DNA of 64,000 bases from Trema orientale. Its lineage: Eukaryota > Streptophyta > Magnoliopsida > Rosales > Cannabaceae. The notes below the pieces were generated by a model. It worked only from the letters and a program-made list of their open reading frames with translations. It made no database searches and was not told the origin of the DNA. Of this stretch, positions 1 to 13,095 are shown in pieces. Position 1 is the first letter of the stretch, and every line of letters begins with the position of its first letter. The DNA lies in contig JXTC01000808.1 in NCBI GenBank assembly GCA_002914845.1, forward strand, positions 4,804 through 68,803, in the 5' to 3' direction. Both the position numbers and the translations under genes were made by a program.

Positions 1-3000
1 AAGTAAATCAACAATAAAAGGTAACGAAAAATAGAAAGAAAAATTGAAAATAAAAATAAACTGAGCAATTAAATTAAAATAATCACAAAATAAATGCAAA
101 TACCAATATGAGAAAACAAGGCTTCAAGAATCACTTAATTGTTCGCCTAACTGTTACCAACTTCGATTCCTATTTATCACTCAATTATATGTTTCACATC
201 CCAAACACATAACCAGAAAGTATAGCAATTTAGAACAAATATTAATCTAAAGTATTCAATATGAGAAATTCTTCTAATTAAAACCAAAAAGAATTTATCT
301 TACTAGTTATCTAAGATCGACAATATATCATAGGGATAATACTGCAGTAAAAGATCAACTAATAAAACAAATATAATTATAATCTAGTTTAAATCACCAT
401 ATAAAGAAAGCATGATTGAATTTATATGAGAAACTAGAAAATAATATATTGAAAATAAAAATATTGAAGAATTTAACAAACCAAATTTATGAGCGTTGAA
501 GCACTCTCAGGAATTAAAGCTGGAAAACAGAAAAACTACACAATCAAGATCATCTCTCTAGCCTCTCTAAAAACTAGCCTGACATTGAACTCATCTCACA
601 CACTCTCTCTAGAAAAAATAGAGTTTTCTCTCTCAAAATTGGTGTGTCTTTCTCCTCTCACATTCTGGGTATTTATAGCTGAGGTTGGAGTGTTGTGCAA
701 GTTCCCACGTCGCTAAAGGTGGCTTCTGATTGGCTGAATGATGTGTTAATTTTCCACAATTCTCTCTTTCCCTTTCTCTCTTTTCCTCTTCTTTATTCAC
801 GTTTCTGGGCAGTGAGACATAATCCCATGCGGCTGAAAGGGGTGAAATCGGCAGTAAAACGGCGTTTAATTGGCTGAAAGAAATGCTGACTTTGACCAGA
901 GATGTGGCGGCATTTAAATGGGTGCAGGACCAGTTGCACGAAGGATGCGGAGCACTAGATCAGACACGGCTGGCAACAGCTGCAGCCGCGGGGCCCACAG
1001 TTGTCCCCTGTCTCCACTCGCCTGCCTATCCGCGTGAACTCCACGCGCCCGCCTGGTGGATTTCAATCGAGATCGACGGCTGAGATTGCGCCTGCAGTTC
1101 TCATTTCTTACTCGTGCGACTGGAGCTCCCTTTTCCGAATTTTTTCTTTTTCTTTTTCTTTTATTTAAACCTAAAATCAAAATAAAATCTAAATTAAATC
1201 TAAATTAAATAAAAAGATTAATCCGAATTTAATTAAAATAAATTATCCTAAATTAAACTAAATTAAATAAATTATCTAAGTCTAATAGAAATTAAATAAA
1301 ATTATATCTAAATATTAAAAATTAAATTAACTATAAAATAAGCTAAATTAAACTAAAATTACACAAAAACACACAAAATATATAAGAAAAAGAATATAAA
1401 TAACTCTATTTTCATAGAGTTATCAAGAATCTGGTTGACGGAGACGAATAAACTGACCATAATATCAACTAGAGATTAGATACATAAAATAAAGGGGTTA
1501 GAGATAATAATAACAACAATAATAGTAACAGATTTAAGTGAGGAATAATGAGAAAGTACAAAATTCCAAACTTGTGCCACAGGTCAAGCACGAAATTCAA
1601 AGAGAGTAGCTTGGGGCCCATAAATCACTAAAGTGTAAGAGTTAGAGACTACATACAAAGAAGCTTGTCGCACAAGTTAGTAGAAAAGGTAACGTAAAAA
1701 TAATAAGGTAACTGAAAACGGTATAAAAATAAGTGATCGGTAAGAAAGTGATACAAAACTAATTATTGGGCCTAGGACGTGTGAATAAACTAATGTGGGC
1801 TTAGGAAATAGATATGTGAAAATATCTAAGCCTATATAAATAATCAGAAAAATATCAACATTTAAAAAGTTTATTGCTCAAGTTTTATACATGTATAGAC
1901 ATATAAGCTAGGTACATGTATATACATATATATTTATAGATATAACAATAGGAATATGTGTATTTATAGATGTGTGCACGTGTAAGTGTAAAGACTTGGT
2001 AACCAAGCTATATAAGATACATGCAAATAAAAGTGAGATGAAGCTAATAGTGATAATAACAAGGAAATAAAAAGAAAGAAAAATGAAGACTTAGCTTCGG
2101 ATTATCAAATAAACCGAGGTGGTGATCGAGATATTGATATTGAGCTTCGTATTAGTAAACACGTGAAGTGATAATGATGATGCTTAAGGCTATTTTGAAC
2201 ACGGGTTAAAGAGAAAAGGAAAGATAGTGGTAGTGATGATAATTAGGCCACGGCTTGGACAAAGAACAAAGAATGATGAAGTGGTGATGATGCTTGTATA
2301 ATTATAGTTTTCTTTTGTAAGAGATGAGAGGTGATATTGGTGATGTTGGTAGTTTAATAAAAGAAATATATGGAGGATGGGAGGTGGTGAGAGCCACGGA
2401 TGAATACAAGGGAAGAGATGAAAATCAAAGAGAGATATAAAAAGAGAAAGAAAGCACGGCTAAAGAAGATGAAGGAAAGAGAGGTATTATATTATTGATA
2501 GTGTAGGCTCATTAGTTTACAAATGAGAGCATTACCTCTCTATTTATAAGCAAAGAATTCTTTGTACAACAAGAGGACTTTTACTGTAAGGAAGTGAGAT
2601 GTTAAGTGTCCATTAGCTAGCTCATCTTAATAGATAAGAGGATTAGGTGTCAAGCCCTTGTTAGCTTAAGCTAGTCTTAGTGTGGAAGTACTTAAGCAAC
2701 AAGTTCTTGTAATTACAAGGCCTTTGGTCACAAGTTGGAGGCTTCTAGAGTCTTCTAGGGTCGTCTAGCACCCTTGGGCAGCTTGTGCACAAGCTACACG
2801 TAGCTTGCATGGCATGTAGTTGGCTCACACGACATGTAGCTTGGCTTCAGATAGAGGAGCTCCAAAAACGACAGGTAGTTCAAACCTAAATGACGTGTCA
2901 TTTTCTTATGCTACTTGTAGTTTGAGTAAGCTAGTTTAAGTCTTGTTAATCTCGTGCTTAATTACTGCTAATTCTTATTTTAGGATTAATCCCAAAAATT

Positions 3001-3020
3001 GGAAAAATCCCAAAATAACC
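1..3020. other. Repeat-derived noncoding stretch, no gene recognised
   Basis: No reading frame here looks like a conserved protein. The stretch is AT-rich except for a GC-rich patch at about 900-1100. Two segments resemble LTR promoter regions read on the minus strand: the reverse complement gives CTATAAATA-type TATA boxes near 667-677 and 2540-2550, each followed by cytosine/thymine-rich sequence. The flanking copia remnant is also on the minus strand, so part of this may be its LTR or that of a neighbouring element. LTR ends and target duplications were not found, so this is inference. Confidence 0.35.
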
Positions 3021-3024
3021 TTTC

Positions 3025-4830
3025 AAACTATGCTCTTGGTACTCGTTTAAGCCATATAGAGTTTTCTTAAGTTTGCAAAAAATATTCTGGTTTGGAAAAG
3101 TCTACAAAACCATCAAGCTGAGTCATGTAGACATCCTCTTGAAGAACCTCTCATTGAGAAAAGCATTGTTAACATTTAGTTGTTTGATGCCCTAGTTGCG
3201 ATGAACAACTAGTGAGAACTGTACTGACTGTAGCAGGTTTAATGACTGGAATAAATGTTTTCAAGAAGTCTATGCTAGGAGTTTGATGAAACCCCTTTAC
3301 AATAAGTCGAGCCTTATACATTTGAAAAAAACCATCAACGTTATACTTCAGACGAAAAACCCACTTATTGCCTACTACATTGTAAGTAAGAGAAGGAGGA
3401 ACTAGAACTCATGTTTGGTTCCTGATAAGAGCCTGAAACTCTTCATTCATTGCCCCCTTCTAATGGGGATCTACAAGAGCTTGGGAAATGGAGGTTGGTT
3501 CATTAGGTCCCAAAGCTTGAGGTAATGGGTGTTTAGTAGCTGTATAAGCTTTGAGTTTGAAGATACCAGATAATCATGGCATAAATTGAATTGGTTATGG
3601 AAAGTGGAACTAGTTCTGGAATAAAAGATGGATGTGTTTAAGGTGTAGGTGTTTAGGAGGTGGAAAAACTAGTTGAAGGAGTGAAACCAGGACTAGAAGA
3701 TGACAAAGAAGAATTGGAACTAGAAGAGTTAGATAGTGAAGGAGCATGAGAACTTATAGTGAGGATTGGATAAGAGATAGCTTCTACCTTAATTGTAGCA
3801 TCTGTTGTGTCACAAGCACATGAAGGAAAATTAGAAAAATATAGGCAAAAGAATAGGTGGAAGTGGACTATACGAATTGTGTTCAGATAAAAATGACTCT
3901 GAATATGGAAATTCATATTCATTAAAAGTAATATTCCTAGAAATATAAACGAGACCTGAAGGATGAAGGCATTTATATTTTTTGTGCTCAGGACTATAGC
4001 TAATGAATAAATATCTGGAAGTTCGAAATTGGAGTTTATAACTGTTATAATGCTTGAGATGAGGAAAACAAGTTGAACCAAAATCTTTTAGAAAACTGTA
4101 ATCTCATTTATGACAAGTGAGCTTGTGAAAAGGACTCAAGAAAAAAAATAATAAGACTAGGAAGAGAATTTGTAAGAAAAGCAGTAGAAAAGGCTTCCCA
4201 TCAGAAAGAGATAGGCATTGAGGCTTGAGAAAGTAGAGTCAAACCAAGTTCAACGATGTGCCCATACTTTCTTTCAGCTCGACCATTTTGAGCATGAATG
4301 TGAGGACAAGGATGTCAAATTTGGATACCATTTTGTATTAGATAAGGAGGAAAAGGTTTGTATTCTCTTCCCCCGTCACTTTAAAAAGCTTTAATAGAAG
4401 TTTCAAACTATTTTTCAACAAAAAGTTTAGATTTAAGAAAACTAGCAATGGCTTCAGACTTAACACGAAGATGATATATCCAGGTAAAACGAGTGTAATC
4501 ATCTGAAAAATGAATATATATCGATACCTTGATGTGAAAATGACAGGGACTGGTCCCCATGAATCTGAATGAATGAGTTCAAGAGGTTTTGTTGTTTTAG
4601 TGGTAGTGTGTGCAAATGGAAGAGCATGACTTTCTTTCCATACTGGCACGCATCACATAAATCATGTATTTTATTGATTGAATTCAGTTGAACATTAGTA
4701 TAATGTCTTAAAGTATGAGACAAAACACGACTTGAACTGTCATGCTTTACTCCCGAGAACGTGTGCTGTATATCCATAAGGCAAAGTTCTATAAGCATAC
4801 AAGATATCTTTTTATAATCCAATATAATTA
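3025..4830 (-). mobile_element. Ty1/copia retrotransposon polyprotein remnant, broken
   Basis: Read on the minus strand, the order is that of a Ty1/copia pol. There is a GAG-pre-integrase piece with a CDACQYGK-like zinc-knuckle end (about 4630-4700), then integrase core with LELIHSDSWGP (about 4545-4590). Integrase continues at 4200-4340 with an HAQNGRAER-type motif. A serine-rich linker follows at 3653-4081, then reverse transcriptase N-terminal half at 3100-3400 (NKWVF, KARLIVKGF) ending near 3030 with a LYGL-like motif. Stops and frame changes interrupt every domain. The YVDD-containing half of RT and RNase H are absent. It is a dead fragment. LTR ends were not identified. Confidence 0.75.
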
Positions 4831-7202
4831 AGAATATTTAGTCTCCATTATACATCAATATATAATATACAATCCAACAATACTTATAAAGTCTCTAAAT
4901 ATTCAGAATAAATACTATACAATGGAAACTATAATCCAATAAATTCAAGATGATTAACCTTTCGAGTCTTTACATTTTCTCAATCAAGATGAAAAAATTT
5001 ATCTCTTTAAACCATGCACCCAAGTTACTACTAAATAAGTTCTCCTTTGTGATCCTGTTAACTGACAATCTTTAAAATCTGAGAGGAAAAAATAAAAGGG
5101 TGAGCTAGAAGCCCAATAAGTAACTAGTTACCTTAACTAACTGGATCAAGCATATGTAACCCAAAATCATTAATAGATATTTTCAAAACAAATTTAGTTT
5201 CACAAATTAGTACTTTTGAAAATAATCAAACCAATCTGTTTAGTAAATAATTTGACAAAAATAAATAATAAGTTTCCAAATCTGTGTTTTGAATCCTATT
5301 TAATCAATAACAATTTCAATTATACTTCTTCCTAATTATTGATGACTATGCCACATTTAACCCCTGTAACTTGGTTAGAATCTGCCATAAACAAATCTTA
5401 TAGCTGGGTCCAAATCTACTATATTTAACCTTACAACAAAGTCAGTAATGTCCACATACAACCCTTGTGGATTGAGTCCACATGCATAGTCACTGAAGAA
5501 AGTTTCAAAACACTTATTTATAATAACAAATCAAAAATAATTTCAGTTTCATCTCATTATAACATTGTAGTCATTCCAAAATAATTTTCTTATAACCACA
5601 TTCAATAATAATTTATATACTTTATCCATAATTCGGTATAAAACATAGAATCATACTATTTTTCACAAAAATTATGTTATTTTAATAAAATAGATTTCTT
5701 TCAATAAATAGTCTTATTGCTAAAATATATTTTTATTTGAAATCATATTTTAAAGAAAATACCTTATAAACATAATTCTATTAGAAATAATAAAATAATA
5801 AAATATTTAGCTTTTGAATGAGGAAAACTACTAGGAAAGATCAATGTTACTTATCTCATTCATTTTTCATATTTAATCAAAATGATTAACATAATTATTC
5901 AATCACATATTATTACATAAACCACATAAAAGTACTAAATCACTAAAACCACACTCTAATTATACCAAAAAGATAATGACTACTTTCTGCCCATGATATC
6001 TTCTATGGTCAAGTCCATAGTTTATCCCAGTATCAATTTCTCATGATTAATAATCTTAACTTTTCTCTAAAAATTACCAAATTTAGCAAAAAGCTCTACA
6101 AATCATGGGGTCTTAAAAGTGCCATGAGTATGGCTGTGGTATCTATACATAGGCCCTATGTAGCTGAGCAAGTCACTGCCCCGTTTTACTTAAAGTGCCT
6201 AAATTTCATATTTTTCTAGATTCGTAATCTTTACTTTAATAGTCATAACTCTCTGGTTATATGGCCTTTTTGATGGTTTATATACCATTGGAAATCTAAT
6301 TTGATAAGCTTTCTAACAATACCGAAATACCCCTAATCAAACGACTAAAAACCCCTTAAAATCCGGTTGCAAATACTGTTACGTTTTCTAGCTTTGTGAA
6401 ATATTAAAAATCTATAACTTTCTATTCATCCAACCAAATTGCACAAGAGTTGCTTGTTTGAATCCTAAAATTAGTAGGTTTTATCCCATATCAAATTATT
6501 CCCTAATTTCATAAATTATTAATGGGAAAATCAAAATCATACTTTTAGATATTCAATTTTAATCCCCAAAGACAAACCAAAGTACGAATACATAATGGGT
6601 TAAAGGCAATTTACTTTACAATTGAGTCTCAATAATTTGCTTCAATGATCCTCTTCTTCTTTTTCTTCTTATGAATATAATGTCGTCTCTTTTCTCTTGT
6701 TGTTTTTTTTTTCCTCTTTACAGAACATACATATCAAACTGAGCAGATTACTAGTCTTTGAGTTTCTATAAATGAATTACTAAACTAACCTAATATAGCA
6801 TGTATAAATATGGGCTATTTAGTCTTTTATTTTATGCTTATATTATTTATATAATAAAACTTAATCTTTTTTCTTTAAATACAGGTTGTTATTCTTCTCC
6901 TCTAGAAAGAAGTTTGGTCATCTAAACTTTTAAAACCTCGAATTTTCTGATGAACAAATTCTAGTAGAATCACTCTTTCCTAGGCATGCCTTAAACTCTG
7001 AACAAAAGGTGTAATTATCACTTATGAAACTGAAACGAACTTTCTATCAATACAATATGAACTTGAGAATGTGAACTTATTCTAATATTAAGTATTTAAA
7101 ATGTCAAACATTTTAATCCATACATACAAAAAAAAAATGCAACTTTATTTCACCAAAATCAGTTGGTACACTTGATAATAAAAATCCACTTTAACTTGTT
7201 TG
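4831..7202. other. AT-rich LTR-like noncoding DNA
   Basis: No coding region is visible. The text around 5090-5110 (a stretch reading, on the minus strand, as CTTATTGGGCTTCTAGCTCACCC-type sequence) and the phrases at 5340-5480 and 6180-6480 resemble the noncoding LTRs of plant Ty3/gypsy elements of the Tekay/Del kind. This comes from memory of such LTRs, not from a search. No ends, primer site or target duplication were seen. A (T)n run lies at 6700-6711. Confidence 0.3.
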
Positions 7203-8792
7203 TGTTAGCCCAATATTGACTATCCAAGAAGGGGGAGAGGGTGAACTGTGTTAAAAAATTAAAGTTTTAATCTTACTCACTCTTATTTTGAAGATAACAA
7301 ATATTTGATTTAGTACTAATGATTTAACTAGAGTGTATAATGAAATAGCTTTAAAAGTTCTAACTCAAGTTAATCAAGGAATCAAGCTTGAAATTGGCTG
7401 TATATTGGACTTATTAGAATCAAGCTTGAAGATGGACGGAAAAGAGCTGGAAGACAAAGATCAAGAATACAAGACTTAGACGAGCAAAGGTTATTTACTT
7501 AGTTCTTGTACTTGTATACTTGTCTACATATAATATGACCTTAATAGCTCAAATTTTTCATAAAATTAGAAAATTTCTACCAAAACTATTAAATTTGTTT
7601 ATCTCCAATTAAAATAAAAATTTATTTTAGACAAGTCTTTAATTTAATTTATAAATTTCTATAGTTTCCATATTACATAAAAAGTCAATTTATAAAGTCA
7701 CATTTTGAAAATAATTGAAAAAGACTTGAAATAAAATTCAAAAATTGCTCTCGGGTATTTTCGGCAGACCGGCTGTGATTTTCGACCTATCGATTCTCTG
7801 TCCAATTTTTGATAGATTTTCAAATTTGACCGTTACAACCGCACTTTCAAAGGCTAGTATTTTCGGTCGACCGAAAATGACAGATTATCTGTCAAGCAGT
7901 CTAAAACGGCTAGTTTTCATTCAAGTCTATAAATAGAAGCTTTTCTAACACTTGAAATAACTTTTAAACATCCTTACATAGCTCATATTATATATTCAAG
8001 TTGTTCAAATTTATTTTTGTGAACCAAACTTTCAAATCCATTTTTTTCACAAAAATCACTTGAGCCAAGCTAGATCATATTTTGTGTTTACATCTATTCT
8101 CTCTAAGCTTACCTTGTATCAAATACTTTCATTAGAAAGAGATTCTAGTTGAGAGATTCAACACAAAAGCTATAATTGTAATTGTGCGGTGAGGTTGCCA
8201 CCGGAGTCAAAATAATCTATTTTAAGTAAAGTTGTCATTGTAGTCTAAACAACCCGAGTATAGGTGAGGTTGTCACCGGAGTCTAAATAACTTGTGAGTT
8301 GGTGAGATTGACACTATTGTCTAAACAATCCGTATAGGTGAGGAATAACACCGGAGTCAAAACAATCCAAGGTTTGGCGTGATAGAGCTGGAGTCAAGAC
8401 TATTGTAAAAGCATAGGTGAGCCTAAGAAGAGTTCACTCTTTGTAAAAAGGTCGTTCAAACCCATAATCTTGATCCGAATAATAGAAGCTCAAAGCAAGT
8501 TATCAAGAGCCAGGGACGTAGGCAAATCACCGTGTTTGTCGAACCTCGTAAAAACTGAGTTTGTATTTTCTCTATTCCTACACTTTTTACTTTATTGCAA
8601 GTTATTTAATTGAGTTTTTGATATTTAGTATGCTTAATATACTTGCTATTGTTGATATATATTTGGTATTATTGTTCATTTAGTCTCAAAATTTTAAAAT
8701 AGTGGTCTATGGTTTTACATAGTTAAAAAGTTTCCTAAATCATTTTAAAACCCAATTCACCCTAATCTTGGATAGTTTATCTTGAGCTAACA
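7203..8792 (+). repeat. Sirevirus-like LTR, left arm of a large inverted repeat
   Basis: This block is repeated in inverse orientation at 8793-10310. It ends with CTTGGATAGTTTATCTTGAG then CTAACA, which looks like the 3' end of Sirevirus (Ty1/copia) LTRs, and it carries a TATA box with leader near 7928-7936 (TATAAATAG). A degenerate inverted copy of the terminal segment sits at its left edge (7203-7246), so the block begins TGTTAG and ends CTAACA. A 20-bp perfect palindrome (ATTTTCGGTCGACCGAAAAT) lies at 7859-7878. No primer-binding site follows position 8792. It is probably a solo or rearranged LTR. Confidence 0.6.
8188..8405 (+). repeat. Tandem ~45-60 bp units inside the LTR (left arm)
   Basis: At least four imperfect units share a core reading GGTGAGGTTGCCACCGGAGT followed by a CTAAACAA-type tail. 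They sit just downstream of the presumed LTR transcription start. The equivalent units occur in inverse orientation in the right arm (about 9140-9400), so the array existed before the two LTRs diverged. Confidence 0.65.
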
Positions 8793-10310
8793 AATTGGAT
8801 TTTAAAACTTTTTAAGAAACTTTTCAACTATGTAAAACCATCGACCACTATTTTGAAATTTTGAGGCTAAATGAACAATAATACCAAATATATAACAATA
8901 ATACCAAGTCAATTAAGCACAATAAATATCAAACACATAATCAAATAGTTTGCATTTAAGTAAAGAGTATAGGGATAGAGAAAATACAAATTCGGTTTTT
9001 ACGAGGTTCGATAAATACGATAGTTTGCCTATGTCTCCGGCCCTCGGCAACTTGCTTTGAGCTTTCTACTATTGGATCAAGATTATGGGCTTGGCCGACC
9101 CTTGTACAAACAGAAAGAATTCTTCTTAGTCTTGACTCTGGCTTTATCACGTCTAACCTTGGATTGTTTAGACTCAAGAGCCAACCTCACCTTTATGCTA
9201 TCATGCCTAACCTCGGATTGTTTAGACTCCAGTGCCTACCTCACCTACATGAATTATTTAGACAATGGTGTCAACCTCACTAATACACGGGTTGTTTAGA
9301 CTCCGGTAGCAACCTCACCTAAATCGGGTTATTTATGACTCCGATGGCAACCTCACCTATGTATGGTTGTTTATGACTCCGGTGCCAATCTCACCTCAAC
9401 TCAAATGATTTTACAATACAAGAGTGAACACACTCACAAACTCTTCTCACAAAGTAATGAATACAATTTTGGCTTAGGAGATTAGTGAAGAATGCACAAT
9501 GAATACTCTAAGATTGGCTCAATATGATTTGAAATTTAAAGTTGAGTAAAAGTAAGCTTTTGTACTTAGAAACTGATTAAGTAACAATGTAAGTTCATAT
9601 TCTCTCATTCTAAGTTGTCAACCTTGGCTCTTTGTAAAGCTGTCTTAAAAAACTAGCCGTTTTCGACTGTTACTAGCTATCTGCCAGAAAAGTGGTCGAC
9701 CATTTTTATTAGCTATTGGAGTCTAATGATGACGTTTAACTCCAACGGTCAAATGGTCGCGCATTAGTCATTGAGCACCAGTGATTGACCATTTTAGGAC
9801 TAGAAACCACAAATTGGTTTCTTTGGTTCCTTTTTGGTTGATATTCTAAATCTCATTATTTTCTAAATATTTTTATCACTAAAAACAGACTTTTTTCTTG
9901 AGGGAATTTTGGTTAGACTAAAAATGATATTTATTTTTAAACTTCTAAAATAAAATAACTATTTTAACCATAAGATAGTTTGAAAATTCTTTTGAAAGTA
10001 TTTCAAAATTCTTTTGAAAGTATGAGCCAATGCAAAGAGAATTTATGTGCAATGAACTAAATCAAATACAAGACTACATATGAAATATATCCTATCTATG
10101 CATGGTCTTGTATCTTGATTGTTCATCTTCAAGCTTGATTCTAATAGGTCCATATGCATCCATCTTCAAGTTTGATTCCTTAATTAACTTGAGCTAGAAC
10201 TTTAAAACCATTATTTCACTACATACTTATGTTAAATCATTAGTGCTAAATCAAATATTTGTTATCTTCAAAATAGAAACCTTAATTTCTTAACAATCTC
10301 CCTCTTTTTG
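8793..10310 (-). repeat. Sirevirus-like LTR, right arm of the inverted repeat
   Basis: The reverse complement of this block follows the left arm almost throughout, with many substitutions and small indels. Matching landmarks include the segment at 10200-10290 against 7280-7340 and the segment at 8800-8900 against 8660-8760. On the minus strand it is preceded by GTCATCATCAAAAAGAGGGA (10295-10314), which is the polypurine-tract type found before the 3' LTR of Sireviruses. This arm is therefore the 3' LTR of the minus-strand element whose internal debris continues past 10310. Confidence 0.6.
9140..9400 (-). repeat. Tandem ~45-60 bp units inside the LTR (right arm)
   Basis: This is the inverse counterpart of the array in the left arm. 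Repeated phrases of the form CTCCGGTGCCAACCTCACCT alternate with TTGTTTAGA. Five or more units are readable. Open frames through this array (for example 9057-9299) are by-products of the repeat. Confidence 0.6.
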
Positions 10311-10414
10311 ATGATGACAAACATTGATTTATAAGATAAAAGAAAATATGCAATAAGGACATGAAAATATAAAATTTGACAAGTTTACTTTTATCCTAAC
10401 CATATTTTAAGCTC

Positions 10415-10668
10415 NNNNNNNNNNNNNNNNNNNNNNNNNNNNNNNNNNNNNNNNNNNNNNNNNNNNNNNNNNNNNNNNNNNNNNNNNNNNNNNNNNNNNN
10501 NNNNNNNNNNNNNNNNNNNNNNNNNNNNNNNNNNNNNNNNNNNNNNNNNNNNNNNNNNNNNNNNNNNNNNNNNNNNNNNNNNNNNNNNNNNNNNNNNNNN
10601 NNNNNNNNNNNNNNNNNNNNNNNNNNNNNNNNNNNNNNNNNNNNNNNNNNNNNNNNNNNNNNNNNNNN
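10415..10668. other. Assembly gap (254 N)
   Basis: This is a run of N inside the Sirevirus-like internal region. The gap interrupts the stretch between the LTR and the surviving polyprotein fragment, so the size of the element cannot be judged. Confidence 1.
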
Positions 10669-11800
10669 GAAGAATCTAGAATTGAACAATCTTCAAAATA
10701 AGAATAACAATATCAAACATAAGATTGAACAACAATATGATGACAATAAGTATGAGAAGTATAACATATTCCACATAGATAAGTTTCATCACATCAAGAC
10801 CATCAAAGCTCTAAATCTTAATATTTCACTTATTAAAAAAATTTCTCCATGTATAATCATCATAAAGCATAGGAGAAATTCAAACCACTAAAGAATAATA
10901 GTGAAATAATTTCTTTTTCTTCATATTCATCAAACTATAGAGAGCATATCATAATTCATGAAAAATGATAATGACGAATTTAGCATAAGCAAATTATAAA
11001 CATGCTTCTCCTCAATATATGGATCAAGATCAAAAGATAAATAACCAAAATAAGAAAAGATCATTCATATAAGAGATATATTAACGCCAAATAATAGAAT
11101 CATAAGCATAAGGCATCCAAATTAAGAGAAACATTCAAGACAATAATTTACTTGATCATTAACTCTTAATATAGATTTTAAACTATCATTGAAGCTCAAA
11201 GAACGTCATTTTAGTTCTAAAATCAACTTCCATATATCTATTTATATATATATATATATATATGCATAAAATATATCCCTAATAGAAATAAAATTATTCA
11301 ATCAATGAATTTGGGATTTATCATGAATAACCATCAAAGATTTGTACAAAAATAAGAGTTTAAGGACTATACATTGTATAATCTATTTGAATCATATGTG
11401 AGCAATTAATATGTTAATTAAAATTAAGACTTAAAAAAAATCAAATAAAATCATTCTTACCATCCTTCCAAAAAGCTCTTCGTCTTTCTTTTTTTTGTGT
11501 TGAGGTTGGACTTAATCATTATTTTTTATTTATCTTTAAGCTCCAATCATATACCATACCTACAACAATATCATCTATACTTTTCTCCTTGGAGGAGTCA
11601 TTAGTCTCATCAAATATTATATGCATAGATTCATCTACTACTTAGTTCTTTTGTTGAAAAACTCTATTTATGCATTACTAGTAACAGAGTAACCAAGAAA
11701 GGTTCTAATATTGGATTTTGAATCAAAATTTTCAAGTTGTCTTTGGTGTTAAAAAAAAAAAAAGTATTTTCATCCAAAGACTCTAAAGTAACAAATATTA
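10669..11800 (-). mobile_element. Sirevirus-like (Ty1/copia) internal region debris
   Basis: At about 11520-11760 the minus strand reads as the integrase C-terminal/GKD region of a copia element. It shows an FLGYS motif, then FNKRT, then VDESMHIIFDE-type sequence, broken by at least one in-frame stop and one frame change. The rest is A/T-rich and shows no recognisable domain; reverse transcriptase and RNase H are missing. Its position on the same strand as the LTR at 8793-10310, after the polypurine tract, suggests one decayed element. A TA microsatellite lies at 11246-11264. Confidence 0.6.
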
Positions 11801-12224
11801 GGTTTTTTGATCATTTCAAAACTCATAATGGTATTTTATTCTGAATAAGTTTAATTAACCTCGGTTTAAAACATCAGAAATAGTATTGATAACTTTGGCC
11901 TAAAAGTATTTTAGTAAACACTATTACGTATATGTGTTATTCAGTTCTTATATAAAATTGTTTATTTGGAATTAATCAATAAAACTATAATTTATTAAAA
12001 GAACGTGTAAATATGATGTAATGCGTGTAATCTTTCTTTTAATGATAGAGGCATGAATCTGTAAATGATAGTTTGTCTTTTTTTATTTTTTTTTTCGTTT
12101 TTTGTTTTTTGTTTTTGTTTTAGGGTAACCCTAAAATGGTAATGTACTATTCTCCATATAACCATTTATTCACCGGAAAATTATTCAACCCTAACACTAT
12201 GAGATCTTTGCAACAATGTTAGTT
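11801..12224. other. Intergenic, nothing recognised
   Basis: AT-rich sequence with T-runs near 12075-12120. No reading frame, RNA gene or repeat could be supported. Confidence 0.5.
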
Positions 12225-12409
12225 GAGTAATACTATAGGACGCCAGTGGTACCTAGCACCACAATGATGTGTCAGTTTGTTATTAGGTAGTTCTAATTAA
12301 TAAATTGGGTCCCACATGGGTCCCATTTAGAGTCTAATTATAATTAGCCAATTATAGACTGACACATCATATGATGCTGGTCGCCATATAGTGTCCCATA
12401 GCATTACTC
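12225..12409. mobile_element. MITE, copy 1 of a three-member family
   Basis: This 185-bp element has long inverted ends. The left end starts GAGTAATACTATAGGACGCC, and the reverse complement of the right end starts GAGTAATGCTATGGGACACT. Both continue to a GATGTGTCAGT match. The flanks ATGTTAGTT (12216-12224) and ATATTAGTT (12410-12418) agree at eight of nine positions. A 9-bp target duplication would indicate a Mutator-type MITE. Relatives are at 46196-46361 and 53650-53847. Confidence 0.75.
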
Positions 12410-13095
12410 ATATTAGTTAGAATTTTCATTAGGATTGATGTCTATAATTTTGTTGTATGTTAGTTAGATTTTTTTTATAATTTTGATAAATGGACACTAG
12501 GATCGATGTCCATTTATTCGCCCTTAATTTCATGTTGGAAATGATTATATCAGGACACTATATTACATTGCTATTCAATCTTTCATCACTTTACGAATAA
12601 TTATTGTAATTTATTTCTCAAGGCTTGATGGACACTAGAATTGTCATTTATGAATCCTTATTGTAGAGGGTTGTATTTATTATCGGCAACAATAACATTT
12701 CTCCCTCCTAAGTATGTTTTGGGTATGTTGGGGTTGACCGCTCCTACTAATTTATTTAGAAATGAGAAAAGTGGTTTTATTTTTGTGATAAATGGAAAAA
12801 TTTCTGAGTTTAGTTTTTCTTTGGGAAAAGAAAAAAATTGTTAACAGTATGAAAGAGCTCCCAAAAAAAATAAAATAAAATAGAAGGCCATTGAGGTACA
12901 TATATACCATTGAGTGATGTCTCACGTGTAAAACACACGTCATTCCATCTAGAGACTGATCAAAGTGAAACTCATTTGGACCCAGTTAGTTTTTAAGGAC
13001 CCAATTGCCAATAAGTAGCCAATTGCCACTTTTTTCAAATGATTAACTAAATTTACCACTACCATTAGATTTTACTACTTTTGGGAGAGAATTAA
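12410..13095. other. Intergenic, nothing recognised
   Basis: AT-rich. Two short overlapping open frames at 12641-12943 on opposite strands have no protein-like features and look like chance frames. Confidence 0.5.

Noticed and set aside
914..1180. Minus-strand arginine-rich frame of 88 codons in the GC-rich patch
   Set aside because: Composition follows the GC-rich repeat sequence, and no conserved motif or gene structure supports it.
8956..9299. Overlapping open frames in the right LTR arm
   Set aside because: They run through the tandem LTR units and have no conserved protein features.
10396..10689. Open frame across the N gap, and the similar ones at 43870-44419
   Set aside because: They consist almost entirely of unknown residues from N runs.
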